A DNA stretch of 64,000 nucleotides from Antrodiella citrinella (GCA_004802725.1 SGPM01000021.1:62001-126000), one strand, 5' to 3'; counted from the first letter of the stretch, positions 1 to 12,508 are shown. The notes: generated by a model not told the origin, from the sequence alone. Made by a program: numbers and translations.

Positions 1-3000
1 GGAGATAGCGCGTTCCCGAGCAGCGGGTGCTCCTGCAGTTGGCTGACTAGATGGTGAAGTTGGATCAGAGTCATTCGTCGTTAGCGAGGAACGTGATCGT
101 TTGAAAGCTGCCGTAAACACTTTGAAAGCAGTAGGTGGGTGGGGGGTACCGGGTACCGACAGAGGGGGGGAAGGAGGCATATCTAGGCTAGGCCGTGAGG
201 AAAAATTGCTCTCCGAGTTGGGCGATGTGGGAGTCCCGTTTGACATGGCTGCCAGTATCTCCATAGGGTGGCTATAAGGACCGGGTGAAGCCCCGTTCTC
301 CGCGTACTGAGCGTACAACAGAAGCTGAGAGCGCAGGTCGCATGTGGGCGGCGCATTTGGTGCACACTTGGTATGCGCTATGAGACTGCACTGCTCGCAC
401 AGCACCGCACTCTTCTTGACACTCTGGAGGCACACCCTGCATATGACAGCTGCAAAAGCAGATAAGATATATCAGTCATGGGGTCACATACGCGATAGTG
501 AAAGTGACGCACGTTTGCCGAAGGTGGTTTTGACAAAAGAGTGTTCTCGAGGGGAGATAGGGTCGGGGTCATTGGAAAGACGCCGTCTTGGCGGAGATCC
601 TGACATGACTTCGTCCAAGCGAGGTCGAGCCTCAGGAGGGGTCCGTTCGGGGGGAGGGTCGGGCATCTCGATCTGGGCCAGGTATCGTATGGCTTCGGAC
701 TTTTGCATGTCCGCGCTGACTCGGCGGAGGAACGGAATGGAGTCCTGTGGCCGCAGGTCCTATCGAAGTGAATGCAATAAGCAAACAAGTAGAGAAAGCC
801 AGAAGGAGACCAACGACAAACCTTATGTGGGGCCCAATTTTGTTTGAGCCACTCATGTTCGAAGAGTGTCTCGGCGTCGGGCCGTTTACTTGGATCCTTG
901 TTGAAGCACAGAGTCAGAAAACTACGAAGAAGGTTGGAACAACCTTCCGGCAGTGGCGGCATATCGTCCTCGACAATCCTGAACATGACTGCAGAACAAT
1001 ATCAGCAGAGCAATACCAACGAGGAACTCGCGACATACCAGACATGCTATTGGCAATCTCACCGTACGGTGGTCGACCTGTTAACAGTTCAATCACGGTA
1101 CAAGCCAATGACCAGATGTCCGACTTAGTCGAGGCACCCTTGAGCTCGATTACCTCGGGCGCCATCCAGTTTGGCGTCCCAGCAACATCCTTTTCCCTCT
1201 CCATAGCGCGCAGGTTCAGAGAGACTCCGAAATCGGAAAGCTTGACGTTCCCATTCTTGGTGGTGAGGATGTTAGCAGCTTTCAAATCGCAATGCACAAC
1301 GTCGCTTTGATGGAGGTAGTGCAACCCCTCGAGGATCTTGACAACGTAGCCGGCAACGAGACGTTCGTTGAGCTTACCAAACGCCTTGATGGTTTGACCC
1401 AAAGACCCGTTCTCAGCATACCTACACAAGCGTGAAAAACAATTCAAATAAAAGAGATTGCCAGACGTACTCAAGGATGATGTTCAAGGAGCTCTCATCC
1501 CTGCACATGCCTTCGTACTTGACGATGCTGGGGTGCGATAAGCTCTTGACCAGGTCCACCTCCTTCATGAGCTGCGCGATCTCTTCCTCCTTCAAGCCTT
1601 CTAACCGGATGCGTTTCACGGCCACCATCTGACCCGTGTTCAGGTTCAGGGCGCGATACACAGCACCGAACTGACCACGCCCTATGCAAGGGCCGAGTCG
1701 CTATAAGTGAGGCACCATGAGCGGTCAGTGAAACCCGATCAAGAATGCAGGATTATGTCCGACTCACGAACTGCGTAGCCGGTTTTCCGTCCTCCCTCAC
1801 CACTAAAGTTTGTCTGACGACCCCATCTCCCGCACTCTGCATCAAATCGCTCGCACTCGCATCCCCACTCGCTCCACCCAAGTTAACCATACTCTCGAAC
1901 CTCGTCCTCGGTTTCGCGCCCATCTCATCATACGAACTCGGCCTCGGCTTCCTCCGCGCACTCGCTCCGTCAATCTCACTCTGGAATCGACCTCGCGGAG
2001 GCTGGTGCGGCCGCTCCTTCGAAGACGAACCAGCACTTGGCGTAGAGATCTTGGAGGCATCCCGGTCGCCATTCGTGTTAGAGGGGAAGTGGACGCCCTG
2101 GGACGGCGTAGGTGGGGTCCCGCCGAGGTCGCCAGAGACCGTCCTAGGAAAGGGCACAAGGTCTTCTTCGTCAGAGTTGCGAGGGATGTAGATGCCGTTT
2201 CGGTGAGGACCTGTCTTAGAACTGTTCCGTCTGACCATGATCCTTGGCGTGGGCGGTATATCCGGACTGGAATCACGCCGTAAGATGGACTCCTTGGGCA
2301 TGAGACCAGGCACGTCCACACTGTGTCTCGCGCGGTGACTAGGTCGTCGGGGAAACTGAGGTAATGGATCGAGGCTGCCCTCCGGGCGACTTGTTACGAT
2401 AGCTAGCTTGCGCGGTGGTGAGATCGACGATGTTGTACTCCGCGGTGAAACGGAGAGAGGAGTGGGTAACACCGAAGGTATGGAATCGGCTTCGTCAAAC
2501 TCGTCCAGCAATGGTGAACGCTGCGGCGCAGACTGGAACGCGTCAATGAAGTCGTCGGGCCACTTGCCTTTGCCCAACCGAATATTGCGTCCCAAATCCC
2601 CATTCCCCATCATCTTCCCCGCCGGCGACGACGAAGACTCCCTCAACTTCCCATTCGCACTCGACCCACTCTCATCCGCCTCCTCTACCCTCGACAAGTC
2701 TACGAATGCCGTCTCGCTCGGGTGTCGTTCGCGAAAGGGCTTGAGTATCGGGTTAGGGTTGACATTGCCATCTAGACCCCGCTTACGCGCGTATTCGTCC
2801 CCGCCAGGTGACGGTGGGATCGAGCCCGCTTCAGCAGGGAAGAAAGAAAGCATATCAGATGGCGATAACGACGTCGCCTCCGTAGTCATCGTCCGAATCG
2901 TACCGAACTTGTTGCCCTGCGAGGTGCTGCGACTCCTCTGCACCTCCAGCAGACTCGAGAACGCTGAGGTGTCTGTTGTGGCTGACATGTGACTAGAAGC

Positions 3001-5424
3001 CAAAGATTGGCGCGTCGTGGCGAGGGAAGGAGCATAAGAGTCCGTAATGGAACCCCGAACAGACTCGCTAATGTTGGCACGTGTGGAGTCGGCGATGGAA
3101 GAACGCTCCATACTCGGTCTTGCGCGTAGAGGAGAGCGGGGAGGGGGGCTGGGAAGGGAGGAAAGGGTGTCCTTGTCACCAGCGGAGAGAGCCGTAGCCG
3201 CGACAGCTGTACCTGTCCCGCTGGAACCTTCTGACTCATTGGGACTGTCAGAACGTACGACAGGCAGTGGTGGAGGACTGAATCGCTTTTGTCGTGTCGG
3301 AGCCGCCGAAGGAGAAACTGATCGCTGAAGGTTCGGCGTAGAAGCTGTCGCCCGGGACGCTGTACCCTGACCATATGGGTTGTTCTTTGCGCCTCCTTGC
3401 ACAATCTTTGAGCGTTCTGGTGCCGGAGATTCCAAAGCAGCAAACAGGGCGATAATGGTCTTGCTCACTCGAGCCAAACTTTCTGGTGTGGACTCGATGA
3501 AGTCATCCCGATTAAACAAGTCGTCACTCTTCAATCCCAGAGCGGAGCAAGCAGCGAGGAATCTTGTCACGTTTGCCGTACGCGTGAAACCGTCTTCGCG
3601 TTTGTCAACACGAGTGACAGTCCCTGGATGGAACTTGTTTATGAGTCTGTAAGGTAGAAATGATTAGTGAACGTCTCAACGCATGCTCAAACATTCAATC
3701 GAATGAGCAGGTCCAATATTGACGTACTGGCAAAGAACATAGCCATCCCGCAAAGCTTCCGCGAACTGCTTTCTCTCCCGATCCTCGCCTCCAGCACTCA
3801 GCCCGCTCGAAGTCAATCCCGACACGTTCACCTGCGACGAGTTCGCACCACCACCGCTCTTGCCCCATACCCGCTCCAACCTTGACAATGACCTCAGCCG
3901 CAACTCTACTTCCTCGTATTCCAGCGGATCGAGTGAGGGTCCTCGAGTCGATGGAGGCTTGAGCATCTCGCGCAAGAGCACGCTAGACGCGTTCCGAATG
4001 AGCTCGCGCTGTTCTGGGTTGCTCGGCGTGATGAGCGACGTTGTTGATACGTTGAAGTTTCTTGAGGGGGAGAAAGTGGGTGAGAAGTTGCGCTGTGTTG
4101 GAGACACGGCACGCGGTCGAATCGGGGTGGAGGGTGAAGCGGCACGCGACGAAGGGGAAGCTCGACCAGGGCGTTGAGTGTCTAATGAGGGTCGTCTTGC
4201 GTCTACCGAAGGTCTTCTTGCCTCTACAGAGGGTCGTCTTGGATTATCTACTGATGGTCGTCTTGGGCTGTCTACGGATGGTCTTCTGCCCGGCGTCGGC
4301 GATGGCGATGATGTGAGCGGCAAATGAGACGAAGAAGCCGAAGCCTTGGCTCGTGGTGTGGTGGGAGAACGCGGAGATGTAGGAACACGAGTTGGACTGC
4401 TAGCGCGCGGGGTTGTCGGGGATCCAGGAGGACTGCTCAAAGGTAGATGGGTAGCACTAGCTGCGGCACGCTTCGAGGCCAAGTATCCACTTCGCGGTGA
4501 AGGGGACGGTGGACATAGATCTGGGGACCGGGTCAGATCTCTGTTCCTACTTCGAGGGGTCTCTGGTGGGAGGGGGGACTCAGACAATCGTCGTGGTGGT
4601 GACCGAGAATCGTAAGCAGAGGGAACGGCGATCTGTAACGACCTGCCTGGTCTATGAGTCTTTTGCTCCTGAGTCGATGGTGGTGGACTTGACGTCCCGC
4701 TTGTACGAGGATCACGTCTAAACAGCGGAAGGGGACTGCTGATGTCCTTCGTAGCAGTAGACTGCCTCTTTCCACGATCTCGAGGGGGTGAAACCAGTGC
4801 AGCCACATTGGAAGACGATGCAGGTATCGCAAATGGTTGGGAATACGGTGAGGGGTATGCCTGAGACGAGAGGTGAAGTGTTGGTGAAGACATGGAGGCC
4901 TGGCGTAAGGAAGGCGTCAAGAAGCTAGTAAAGCCCGCCTCGCGTACTTTGTTCTTGTCTCTATCTCTTTCTAGATGAGTCGATTCCTTCCTCCCAGCTG
5001 GGACAAGTGGCACTGGCGTCGTGGAATTACGTCCGCCGGCAAGACGGAAGGAAACCCTAGATAGCATGCTTGATTTGGGCTTGTCCTTCGGAACAGCCTG
5101 TTCATCCGTAGCCTTCTCTTTGCCCTTACCCATGGTTTGGGCAACCACTCCGTCCTCACCTACAACTACACCATGGCTCTTCAGCTTGGACTTCGTCGCG
5201 GTTCGCAAGCTCTGCTCTAGAGACGTCCGCAATCGCTTGAATGTCTTCGGCTGAGCGTCCGTCGCACTGGGACCTGGCGGAAGCTGGGAAGACGACGGGT
5301 CGAGCCGAGATGAAGAGGGGACAGGGTTTCGAGAAGGTGGGCCGTCAATATTTCTGGGGAGCGCCATGTGAAAGGGACTTGAAATGGCGATGTTGAACTT
5401 GGAAGATAGGACATCAGCTGCCAT
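1..5424 (-). CDS. sepH: Septation kinase (Cdc7/SepH type) with CH and C1 domains, 3' end missing
   Basis: Seven exons on the minus strand: 5424-3728, 3646-1768, 1700-1471, 1421-1039, 988-822, 744-513, 449-<1. All phases join, giving 1679 residues before the window edge. A Ser/Pro-rich N-terminus (about 460 residues) leads into a calponin-homology domain (around 465-645, with [14 protein letters not shown] across the first intron), then a long disordered linker, a protein kinase domain (around 1193-1452) and a C1 zinc finger (around 1515-1565). The kinase shows [27 protein letters not shown] and [10 protein letters not shown], as in SepH/S. pombe Cdc7 of the septation initiation network. The C1 finger fits H-x12-C-x2-C-x10-C-x2-C-x4-H-x2-C-x7-C. 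Known SepH kinases act at the spindle pole to trigger septation. Fusion to CH and C1 modules is unusual. The start is the first in-frame ATG; an upstream 5' exon cannot be excluded. Confidence 0.9.
4180..4300 (-). repeat. Tandem RRPSV-type repeat inside the septation kinase linker
   Basis: Around residues 375-415 of the kinase gene the protein repeats RRPSVD or a close variant five times (RRPSVD, RRPSVD, RRPSVE, RRPSVD, RRPSLD), seen in the DNA as recurring ggtcgtctt-type units. Each unit matches the basophilic kinase consensus R-R-x-S-hydrophobic, so this could be a multisite phosphorylation patch. That role is inferred. Confidence 0.7.
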
Positions 5425-6020
5425 GTGAGAACGCGCGTGTTCATGTAATAGGGGAGCACGACGACGACGGTATCAGCTACTCATTGTATCCCGAGCAGCA
5501 GGTGTCATTGGAGGAGCGCGACGGATGTGAATGTATTAGATGATGTCAAGAGAGACAAGAGGGAGACTCACGGGTACGCGCAAGACGTTTATGCGCCGAA
5601 TCAACTGAGGTGCCGCAGTGGAGGAGTCTATAGAGATAGGTCAGTGTGATTGTAAAAGTTAGCGAGATTTCAGGAGGATGGAGGAAAGTTGACGAGAGTG
5701 GGTACTCTGGGACGAAGAAGGGAAGTCGGATAAGGGAGGTGTGAAACGAAGGCTAGGACATGACTTACCACGGCTGTACTCATACAAGTCAGGAGGACGA
5801 GAAGCTTTGCAATGTCGAACCTGCTGGCCTGAATATAGTACGACGGAGAGGGGTGTGGGCGATAGGAAGAGCGAGGTGATGGAGAGAACGGTTGGAGACG
5901 AGAACGAGGCAAGGAGCGTGAAGCGCTGCAATGTGCAGTAGTGCCGCTGAATGACGCGGGGCTGTCAATGCTTGGCGCGAGCCCGCCGTCGTCGGGAGAC
6001 GCAAAGGCAAAGACGAGACG

Positions 6021-6057
6021 CGGTCGGTCGGTCGGTCGTCGTCGTCGTCGTCGTCGG
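6021..6057. repeat. (CGGT)n/(CGT)n microsatellite
   Basis: About four CGGT units run into about seven GTC units upstream of the kinase gene. It lies outside any supported coding exon. Confidence 0.9.
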
Positions 6058-6986
6058 TGATGAGAAGGGGAGGAGGGAGCCCTGAGGTGACTGGGAGGAA
6101 TGTTGGCGGAGAGTACCCGGGACGGTGCGATAGACGCCTGTGCAGGCGTGAGCCNGTCAAGACGGAGAGCACTCTTGAGTTGGCTCCTCCTCCCCAACGA
6201 CCATGTCTTTTATTATTTCTTTCATTGTGGACTCCTGAGCATCGCCGCTACGCCACGCCGCCACTCCTCAACGTCGAGATCTGCGTATCCTGTTTCACCT
6301 AGAGCTAACAAGGCAATGGAATTGCACTTTCCCAACTATAGTTCGCATTATAGACTCGGATTCTCCACGAAACCGGAGCTGACAGATCCCAACACGCTCA
6401 GAACCTCTCAGAACGCGCTCCTTGCGTAGATGCAATCAGCAGTGCGGTCCGTGTCTGCCTCCTGATCCTCGCCGACCTTCCATTGAACGCCCCTCCTGAT
6501 GATATCCATGGTATGAAGCCTCCTCTTCCAACCCAGCTGCCACTTGTCACAGCCTGCCAATGCCGCTTTCTGTTATTGAGATCTCCAGAGCCCCCGAATA
6601 TACTTAGTAGTGGCCGTCAAATGAGTGATCGTGCATTGTGCCGGTTGCGGTGCGATTCGACGCAATCAACCGTTCGCATATCGATTTCTCCACCATTCCT
6701 TGGTTACGTGACGAACGTGATGACGCGTAGATTGTCGAACTCTTCCATCATCGAGGAGCACGTTCAGGAGCACGCAGGAGCATCCCGACCTACGAAAACC
6801 TGCAAGCTCGTGACCGGCGTTGAGTACAAATACCGAGATGAAATACCACCCGATACCCGCTCGACGGATCAATATTTCCTCGAGTAGACGCGCTTTGATA
6901 CGAGACACCCGAGCTTTGGTCGCCGGACAAGGAAGGTACGCGCCAACACACCGGGAGACCGACGAACGAGACACGTCTGGTCACGA

Positions 6987-7178
6987 TCACGTGTTCTCGC
7001 GAACGCGTCCATCGTAGGCTTTCGCAGCGGGGTTCCGCCCAGCGATCAAAGCTTCAGCTAAGGCAGAGATCAGCAGAAACACCGCAATCAGATAAACGGA
7101 CGCGAGGCAACAGATATCCGAACCTAGAGAAGTCCATTGGAATAGGGTGTCGCTCAGTGGGAGTGTCTGACCATACAT
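6987..7178 (-). CDS. Possible small single-pass membrane protein
   Basis: An ATG-started ORF of 63 codons in otherwise empty sequence. Residues about 19-46 are strongly hydrophobic (CCLASVYLIAVFLLISALAE region) and are followed by a basic, polar tail, as expected for a short tail-anchored or single-span protein. No family is recognised. It could equally be a chance ORF, since there is no splice evidence or neighbour that supports it. Confidence 0.2.
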   Translation of the reverse strand: MYGQTLPLSDTLFQWTSLGSDICCLASVYLIAVFLLISALAEALIAGRNPAAKAYDGRVRENT

Positions 7179-8112
7179 GGGGATGTGCTTACCTGAGCCG
7201 CATCGGAAGGTCTGCTGCGACGCGCACACCGTCCTACACTGTCTTCAAGTTCTTCCGTGACGTGGTCAGCGCATTCTCGTCGCGCCCCACTTCCTATCAA
7301 CGTCTCGGCCCGGGAGAAGGGCTTACACGATATAGAGTCGTGCGCGTGGGTGGTTCCGGTATTATTGCCAGTGTGACTTGATTTTAGGAGCACCGAGGGG
7401 AGGGTCAATCTAAAGTTCGCATCTTCATTATTGTGAAATGGACAATACAGCTGAGGAAAGCTGTGAACGATCGTAAACACACCATGCAGCGGCAATATCA
7501 ATGAAGGGGTTATAGTAGCCGGATGTCAAAATGAAGAGGTTTTTATCACAGGAGTGTGCATCAGAGCAAGATGGCGCCTGAAGTCTTTTTCAAAGACGCT
7601 CTCATTGGCAGTCCGCGGAGAAGTAGAAGGAGGTAAGAATGCGACGCACCGACAGCGAAACAGCATGGACCGCGATGCATATGGTGTAGGGCCAGTGTGG
7701 CGTGGCGTGTTGTATTGTGCATCTGAAGACCCTTCGACGTGCCAGCCTATCACAGTGACTTCGAGATGCAACTCCTGGATCTGAGAGGGGTATGTGGGTC
7801 CACACGATTGCCGAACGGGTGCCACGAAATCAAGTTCGTTTCAATACGAAAATGCGCAGTGGGAATAACTTCGAGTGGCCCCGATAAGTCTCAGGCACCA
7901 TTGAACCCTGATGCGCCGTGTTAGCACTTCAAAACGAGTATGCGATGAGAATGAGAATAGCGTAGAGATGTGTCAAGAAAGAAAGAAATTGTGAGTGGTC
8001 CTATTTGTGGATCCCAGGTCCGGGCCGGGAGGGGTCCGGTGTTTCCGGAAATAATTTAAATTTTCGCGAGGAGGAGTTTTCACGTTCTCACGCTCCTGAA
8101 ATTGCAACAACG

Positions 8113-11100
8113 ATGTCGACTCGCCGTACCCGCAGCAAAGGAGGGCCATCCCTACCAGACAAAGACATACCTCAAGACAAAGAAAATAGTTCGCTCAATG
8201 GTAGCGGCAAAGTGCTGGCTTCAAAGTCGAAGCCACGCTCAAAGGCCCGTGTGCCGAAATCGTACTGTTTGTGCAGAAAATCAGACGACAGATCGCCAAT
8301 GATCTTGTGCTCAGAGTGCGGTGAATGGTGCGTTGTTAGCATTTTCTGTTATAAGACGAGTACTTATGCTGTTCACGTCAGGTATCATTTCAGTTGCGTC
8401 GATCTTAAAGAAGAGGACGCAGAGGAGATACGTGAGTGGTCGTCCGCCCTACTCCTAATCGCCGTGGCGCTGACATATCTCATCCCTAGATCTCTACGTA
8501 TGCCCACCCTGCTCCCAACAGACTGGTCTGCACACAGTCAGTGAGTATATCTTTCCGACAGCTTTTGCCTTCGCCGTTCGCTACACCTTCGCTATGTACC
8601 TTCGCCAATATCATGATTGTACTCGTCGTCGCTGTACTACGCCCTACTCGCTTCACGCCTCATGCACGTCCTTCTGCACCAACATCATGAGCATGATCTC
8701 TTGAGCAGGTAGTCTTGGTCTTTTGAGAGCATGGACATAGGGACATCCAGCAGTCGCAGTCGCAGCAGTTGTAGTACCACTCGACCCTTTGTCATTTGAG
8801 CGTCCACATCATATGTACGCTCAGACTCAGACGCCGTGGTACATACCGTCGTGAAATTGTTTGCTCTTGTTCAGACATGCTGAGCTGGTGCATGAACGCG
8901 AATTAGGGGGCTTCATGTAGTACATTTCAAGGGCGTTTTCGTATTGTACATATTCTTTTATCGTTCTTTCGTATCTTGTGTGAGAGAAGTGAGACTGATC
9001 ATACCTTTGCTTTGTTTTGCAGTGAACTGGGAAGGACCGGAAGCATCGGAGAAACGTACCGAAGGCTCGAAGCCAGCTGTACGGACTAGCCCAAGACACA
9101 GCTCCGCTGCCCCTACAGAAACATCGGAGGTGCATGTGGAGGAAGAAGAGTCATCTGGAGACGGAAGCGGAGACGAGTATATAGCAGAGCTAGCGAAGTC
9201 AAAGGGCAAGGGCAAGGTGTGTTTATACTTCGGATCTGCTGTTTACGCGAGGACTCACGATGTGTATACAGCGGCGCACACTACGGGTATCAATAGCTGA
9301 ATCCGACGAGTCTAGCAGCGATGAGGATCGCAAGCCGAAGCGTGTGCGGAGAGTAAGCATGTCCAAGGAATCAAAGCAGAGCAAGTCGCCGGCACCAGTC
9401 AGTGCTGCGGCCAAACGAAAGCAATCCAATGCAAGCGCGCCGGATTCCAAACGCCAACGGTCCATGTCCACATCGGGAGAAGACGCGATTCGAAAGTATT
9501 GTCGAACCAAGTTGGAGGAAATGTTCTTGGAGATTTTCTTGCGATATCCCAACTTGCCTGCACCGGTGCCTGTGGAAGGGGAGGAGGTCAAGACGAAGAC
9601 ACAAGAGGATTTGACGCCGGAAGAAAAGGCGACCGCTGAAGAAAATGCAAAACGGTATACTGAAGAACTGGAGCAGAGCGTGTTTGATCTATACGCTGAA
9701 CCGGATAAGCACGGCAACCCTTCCCCGGGAGGGAAGTACAAGTATGTTCATTAAAACTATATCCTCTGCCTTGTGCTGATGATCCTCAATCATTTGCAGA
9801 GAACGTTTCCGCATGCTTCAATTTAACTTGAGTAAGACAGACCGTGTCAACATCCACGCGCAAATTGCCTCCGCCAAACTTGCACCGACGGAGCTTGCCA
9901 CGATGTCATCCACAGATCTAGCCAACGACGAGATCAAACAGTCTATCAAACAAGCTGAAGAAGAGTCCCTTGCTCATTCTATACTGAAGAAGGCGACCCT
10001 TCCGCGAGCTAAGATGACACACAAGGGCATGCAAGATATCGAGGACGTCAACGGATCCACACGCGAGCGTGACCGCGATCGAGAGCAAGAAGAGGACGAC
10101 GACAGAATGGAGCGGGAACGTCTAGCCCGACTGAAAGTTCAGACACAGCGTTCGCATAGCCAGAATCAGGGCGATTCTTCTGTGCCACCCGAGTCTCCCG
10201 CTGTGGCGCAAAACCCCACTTGGGGCGGCCCTCCGCCGCTACCATCACACGCAACGCATCCACACGACACAAGCCCTTCTCCCACTTCTGCTCGGCCACC
10301 TGCGAATCCTTTGTTCGTGCCCTCGGCCTCTGAAATGGTCACATCTCCTGTCGAGGGAGAGCTCAACTTGGCTGACCTCATCAACATTGACGATGACCCA
10401 ACGTCAGACATGTCACTCTCAATCAGCATTCCTCCTGATCTCACACACCGACCTTCTGTCGATGCGTCCTTATCCGCAGAAGGTCAGACTGCCACCACGC
10501 CTGCATCTCTTTCGACCACCGCTTTGTCTCCATTTGCCGAGAAACCTGCCTCCGACCTCGCGTCACGCGCTTCCTTCGACCTTAGTTCGCTGTGGACACC
10601 CAAGGATGACTCGTCGTCGTCTGCGCCAGATCAGTCTGCTCCTATGGCAGAAGAGTACCCATCCGCTGATGATACAGGAGAGCCACTCAACGTGGATATA
10701 ACGATGCAAGAAGGTGACCAGCCGGACGATCAAGATTTCGATATGTTCTTGGACAACAATGACGACGAACCTACTACTGAACCGAAGAACGATAGTCCTG
10801 AAGCCCAACGTGCGGCATTCGATGCTCTACCGGTTGTATGGTCAGGAAAGGTGCGTTCATAAATCAGAGTACCCTGTGGCGCAACTATGAATCCCCTTTT
10901 CACAGATCAGCATGCCCCTAGACTCGACGATCCCTCAAGAAGTCTCCCTTATGGCTCGTCAGTCAGGCGGTAGAAGTATCGCAGGTGATTCTCTCCTATG
11001 GCAGACGCTTTTTCCCTCCGATCATTTGCGAATCGACGGGCGCGTGCCGACGGCGAACTCTGCCCAATATCTAACGCATTCGAGGCTAAACACAGCCAAA

Positions 11101-12169
11101 GAGCTAATTGCTGTTGCGTTCTCGCCTGACTCTGAGGCAAGCAAGGTTCTTGCCGATGCTTTGATTCAGTATCTCCTTGGGAAAGGGTAAGCGGTAATTA
11201 TATATCCTCGTATGTACACGGTGTTGACCACTTTCTTTCATCAGGCGTCATGGTCTCATATTTCCTTGGGGCAACAGACCGAAGGAACATCATCCTGGAC
11301 GAGAGTTGTATATCGTCCCCCTCCGCGCTTCTGACCCCCTGCCAGACTACATGGAGCTCATCGACGATCTACAACTACCAAAATCCCGTACTGTCGACTA
11401 CCTCATCGGTATCTGGGTCCTCAACAAGGGTAAACTCGTCCCACCGCCTAATCCGCCTTCTGCTCCCATCACGAGCAGTATTCCCCCGACATTAAGTCAA
11501 ACAGGGGTGCCTCCGCCGTCTCCTGCTGCACCCTCATACATGCCACCGCCCATGCCGCCCACACAACCTCCTCAACAAGAAGGAGCTGCTGCGAACCTAG
11601 CCAACCAAGTGGCTGCTTTGACTCCAGAGCAGATTCAAATGATGCTGCGCCAGCTCGGTACTGCTCCAACCGGTATTCCCGTCCTCCCGCCTTTAATACC
11701 GCCACAAATGCCACCTGGTCCTCCTCCAATGCCGCCACACCAATCATCATGGAACAACGCACATCATCCCCCATATCCAGGACCACCTCCGCCCAATGCT
11801 GGATACCCGCCACACATTCCTCCACCACAGCCTCATCCTCCGATGTCGCCTCCCCAACCATACCCGTCGGGCAGTGCATACGACTACGACTACGACCGAT
11901 CATACGACCGAAATCGAGCGCCGCCGTACCCACCACGTGGAGGGAACGGGCGAGGTGGTGGTCCTGATTTCGGTGATCGTGGTGATCGTGGTGATCGTGG
12001 AGGCTTCCGCGGAGGGAGAGGTGGTCCTGGCGGTGGCGGGCGAGGTGGACGTGCACGTGGAGGAGACTTCAATCGGCCAAGAGACTCTGGGTGGAAGGGA
12101 CGGGGAAGAGGGAGGGGGGGAGGTCCTGATGCAAGCCCGACGCGAGACGGCGGTTGGTGGAACCAATAG
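8113..12169 (+). CDS. BYE1: BYE1-like transcription protein: PHD finger, TFIIS central domain, SPOC, RGG tail
   Basis: Eight exons: 8113-8327, 8382-8431, 8490-8540, 9023-9216, 9272-9741, 9800-10850, 10906-11186, 11245-12169, joining in frame to 1078 residues. A PHD finger spans the first three exons (YCLCRKSDDRSPMILC, then GEWYHFSC and YVCPPC). A TFIIS central (TLD-like) domain follows around residues 190-310 (IRKYCRTKLEEMF, RFRMLQFNLSK). An acidic linker leads to a SPOC domain around 615-790 (QYLTHSRLNTAKELIAVAF, YLIGIWVLNKGKL). The C-terminus is Pro-rich and ends in an RGG/GDRGDRG tail. In yeast, Bye1 binds RNA polymerase II through the TFIIS-like domain and reads histone marks through PHD. 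The RGG tail suggests RNA contact (inference). The ATG at 8113 was chosen because it precedes a basic, typical N-terminus; an in-frame ATG at 8005 also exists. Confidence 0.92.
8541..9022 (+). other. Unusually long intron of the BYE1-like gene
   Basis: The intron starts GTGAGTATAT and ends TTTTGCAG, and measures 482 nt, whereas the other six introns of the gene are 50-60 nt. The phase across it is consistent (H-T-V-M-N-W). I saw no clear extra exon inside; a small skipped exon or a regulatory element cannot be ruled out. Confidence 0.6.
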
Positions 12170-12508
12170 GTTCGTGCCAGACAGAAGTGTACTAATAGTT
12201 ATGCTGCTATCTATCTCGTACAGTACATAATACCTAGTCATGAAAGCATGTCGCCGTCGTTGTAGTTTTTCTGCGGTCGTCAAAATAACGATGAACAAAT
12301 AAAGTAAATCATGGGATTCAAGATAATGTTATCCAAAAGTGTTGCTGGCTCCGAGTCGCTTTCGCTTGAGAATTGGCGTGCTTGACAAGGAAGTGATGGT
12401 CAACGTTCAAAGTAGTACACGCATATTCTGCAGATAAATCGTGTGTACTTTAGCAGAAATATAACACCAGACATTATGGCAGGTCTCCTGGCACAAGGGT
12501 AGTAGAGA
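12170..12508. other. Convergent 3' intergenic region
   Basis: Holds the 3' ends of the BYE1-like gene (plus) and an F-box gene (minus). AATAAA-like A/T-rich sequence near 12296-12304 could serve as a polyadenylation signal. No gene seen. Confidence 0.6.

Larger units (their letters stand above)
5425..8112. other. Gene-poor stretch between the kinase and the BYE1-like gene
   Basis: No convincing gene in 2.7 kb. Open frames here are short, low in complexity or driven by the CGT repeat at 6021-6057, and none resembles a known family. The left part should hold the kinase promoter and 5' leader; the right end holds the promoter of the BYE1-like gene. One short ORF with a membrane-like segment (7178-6987, minus) is listed separately. 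An N is present at 6155. Confidence 0.6.

Noticed and set aside
5670..6197. Arg/Ser-rich minus-strand frame upstream of the kinase
   Set aside because: Its length comes from the CGT microsatellite, it contains an N, and it has no protein-like features; treated as promoter/leader sequence.
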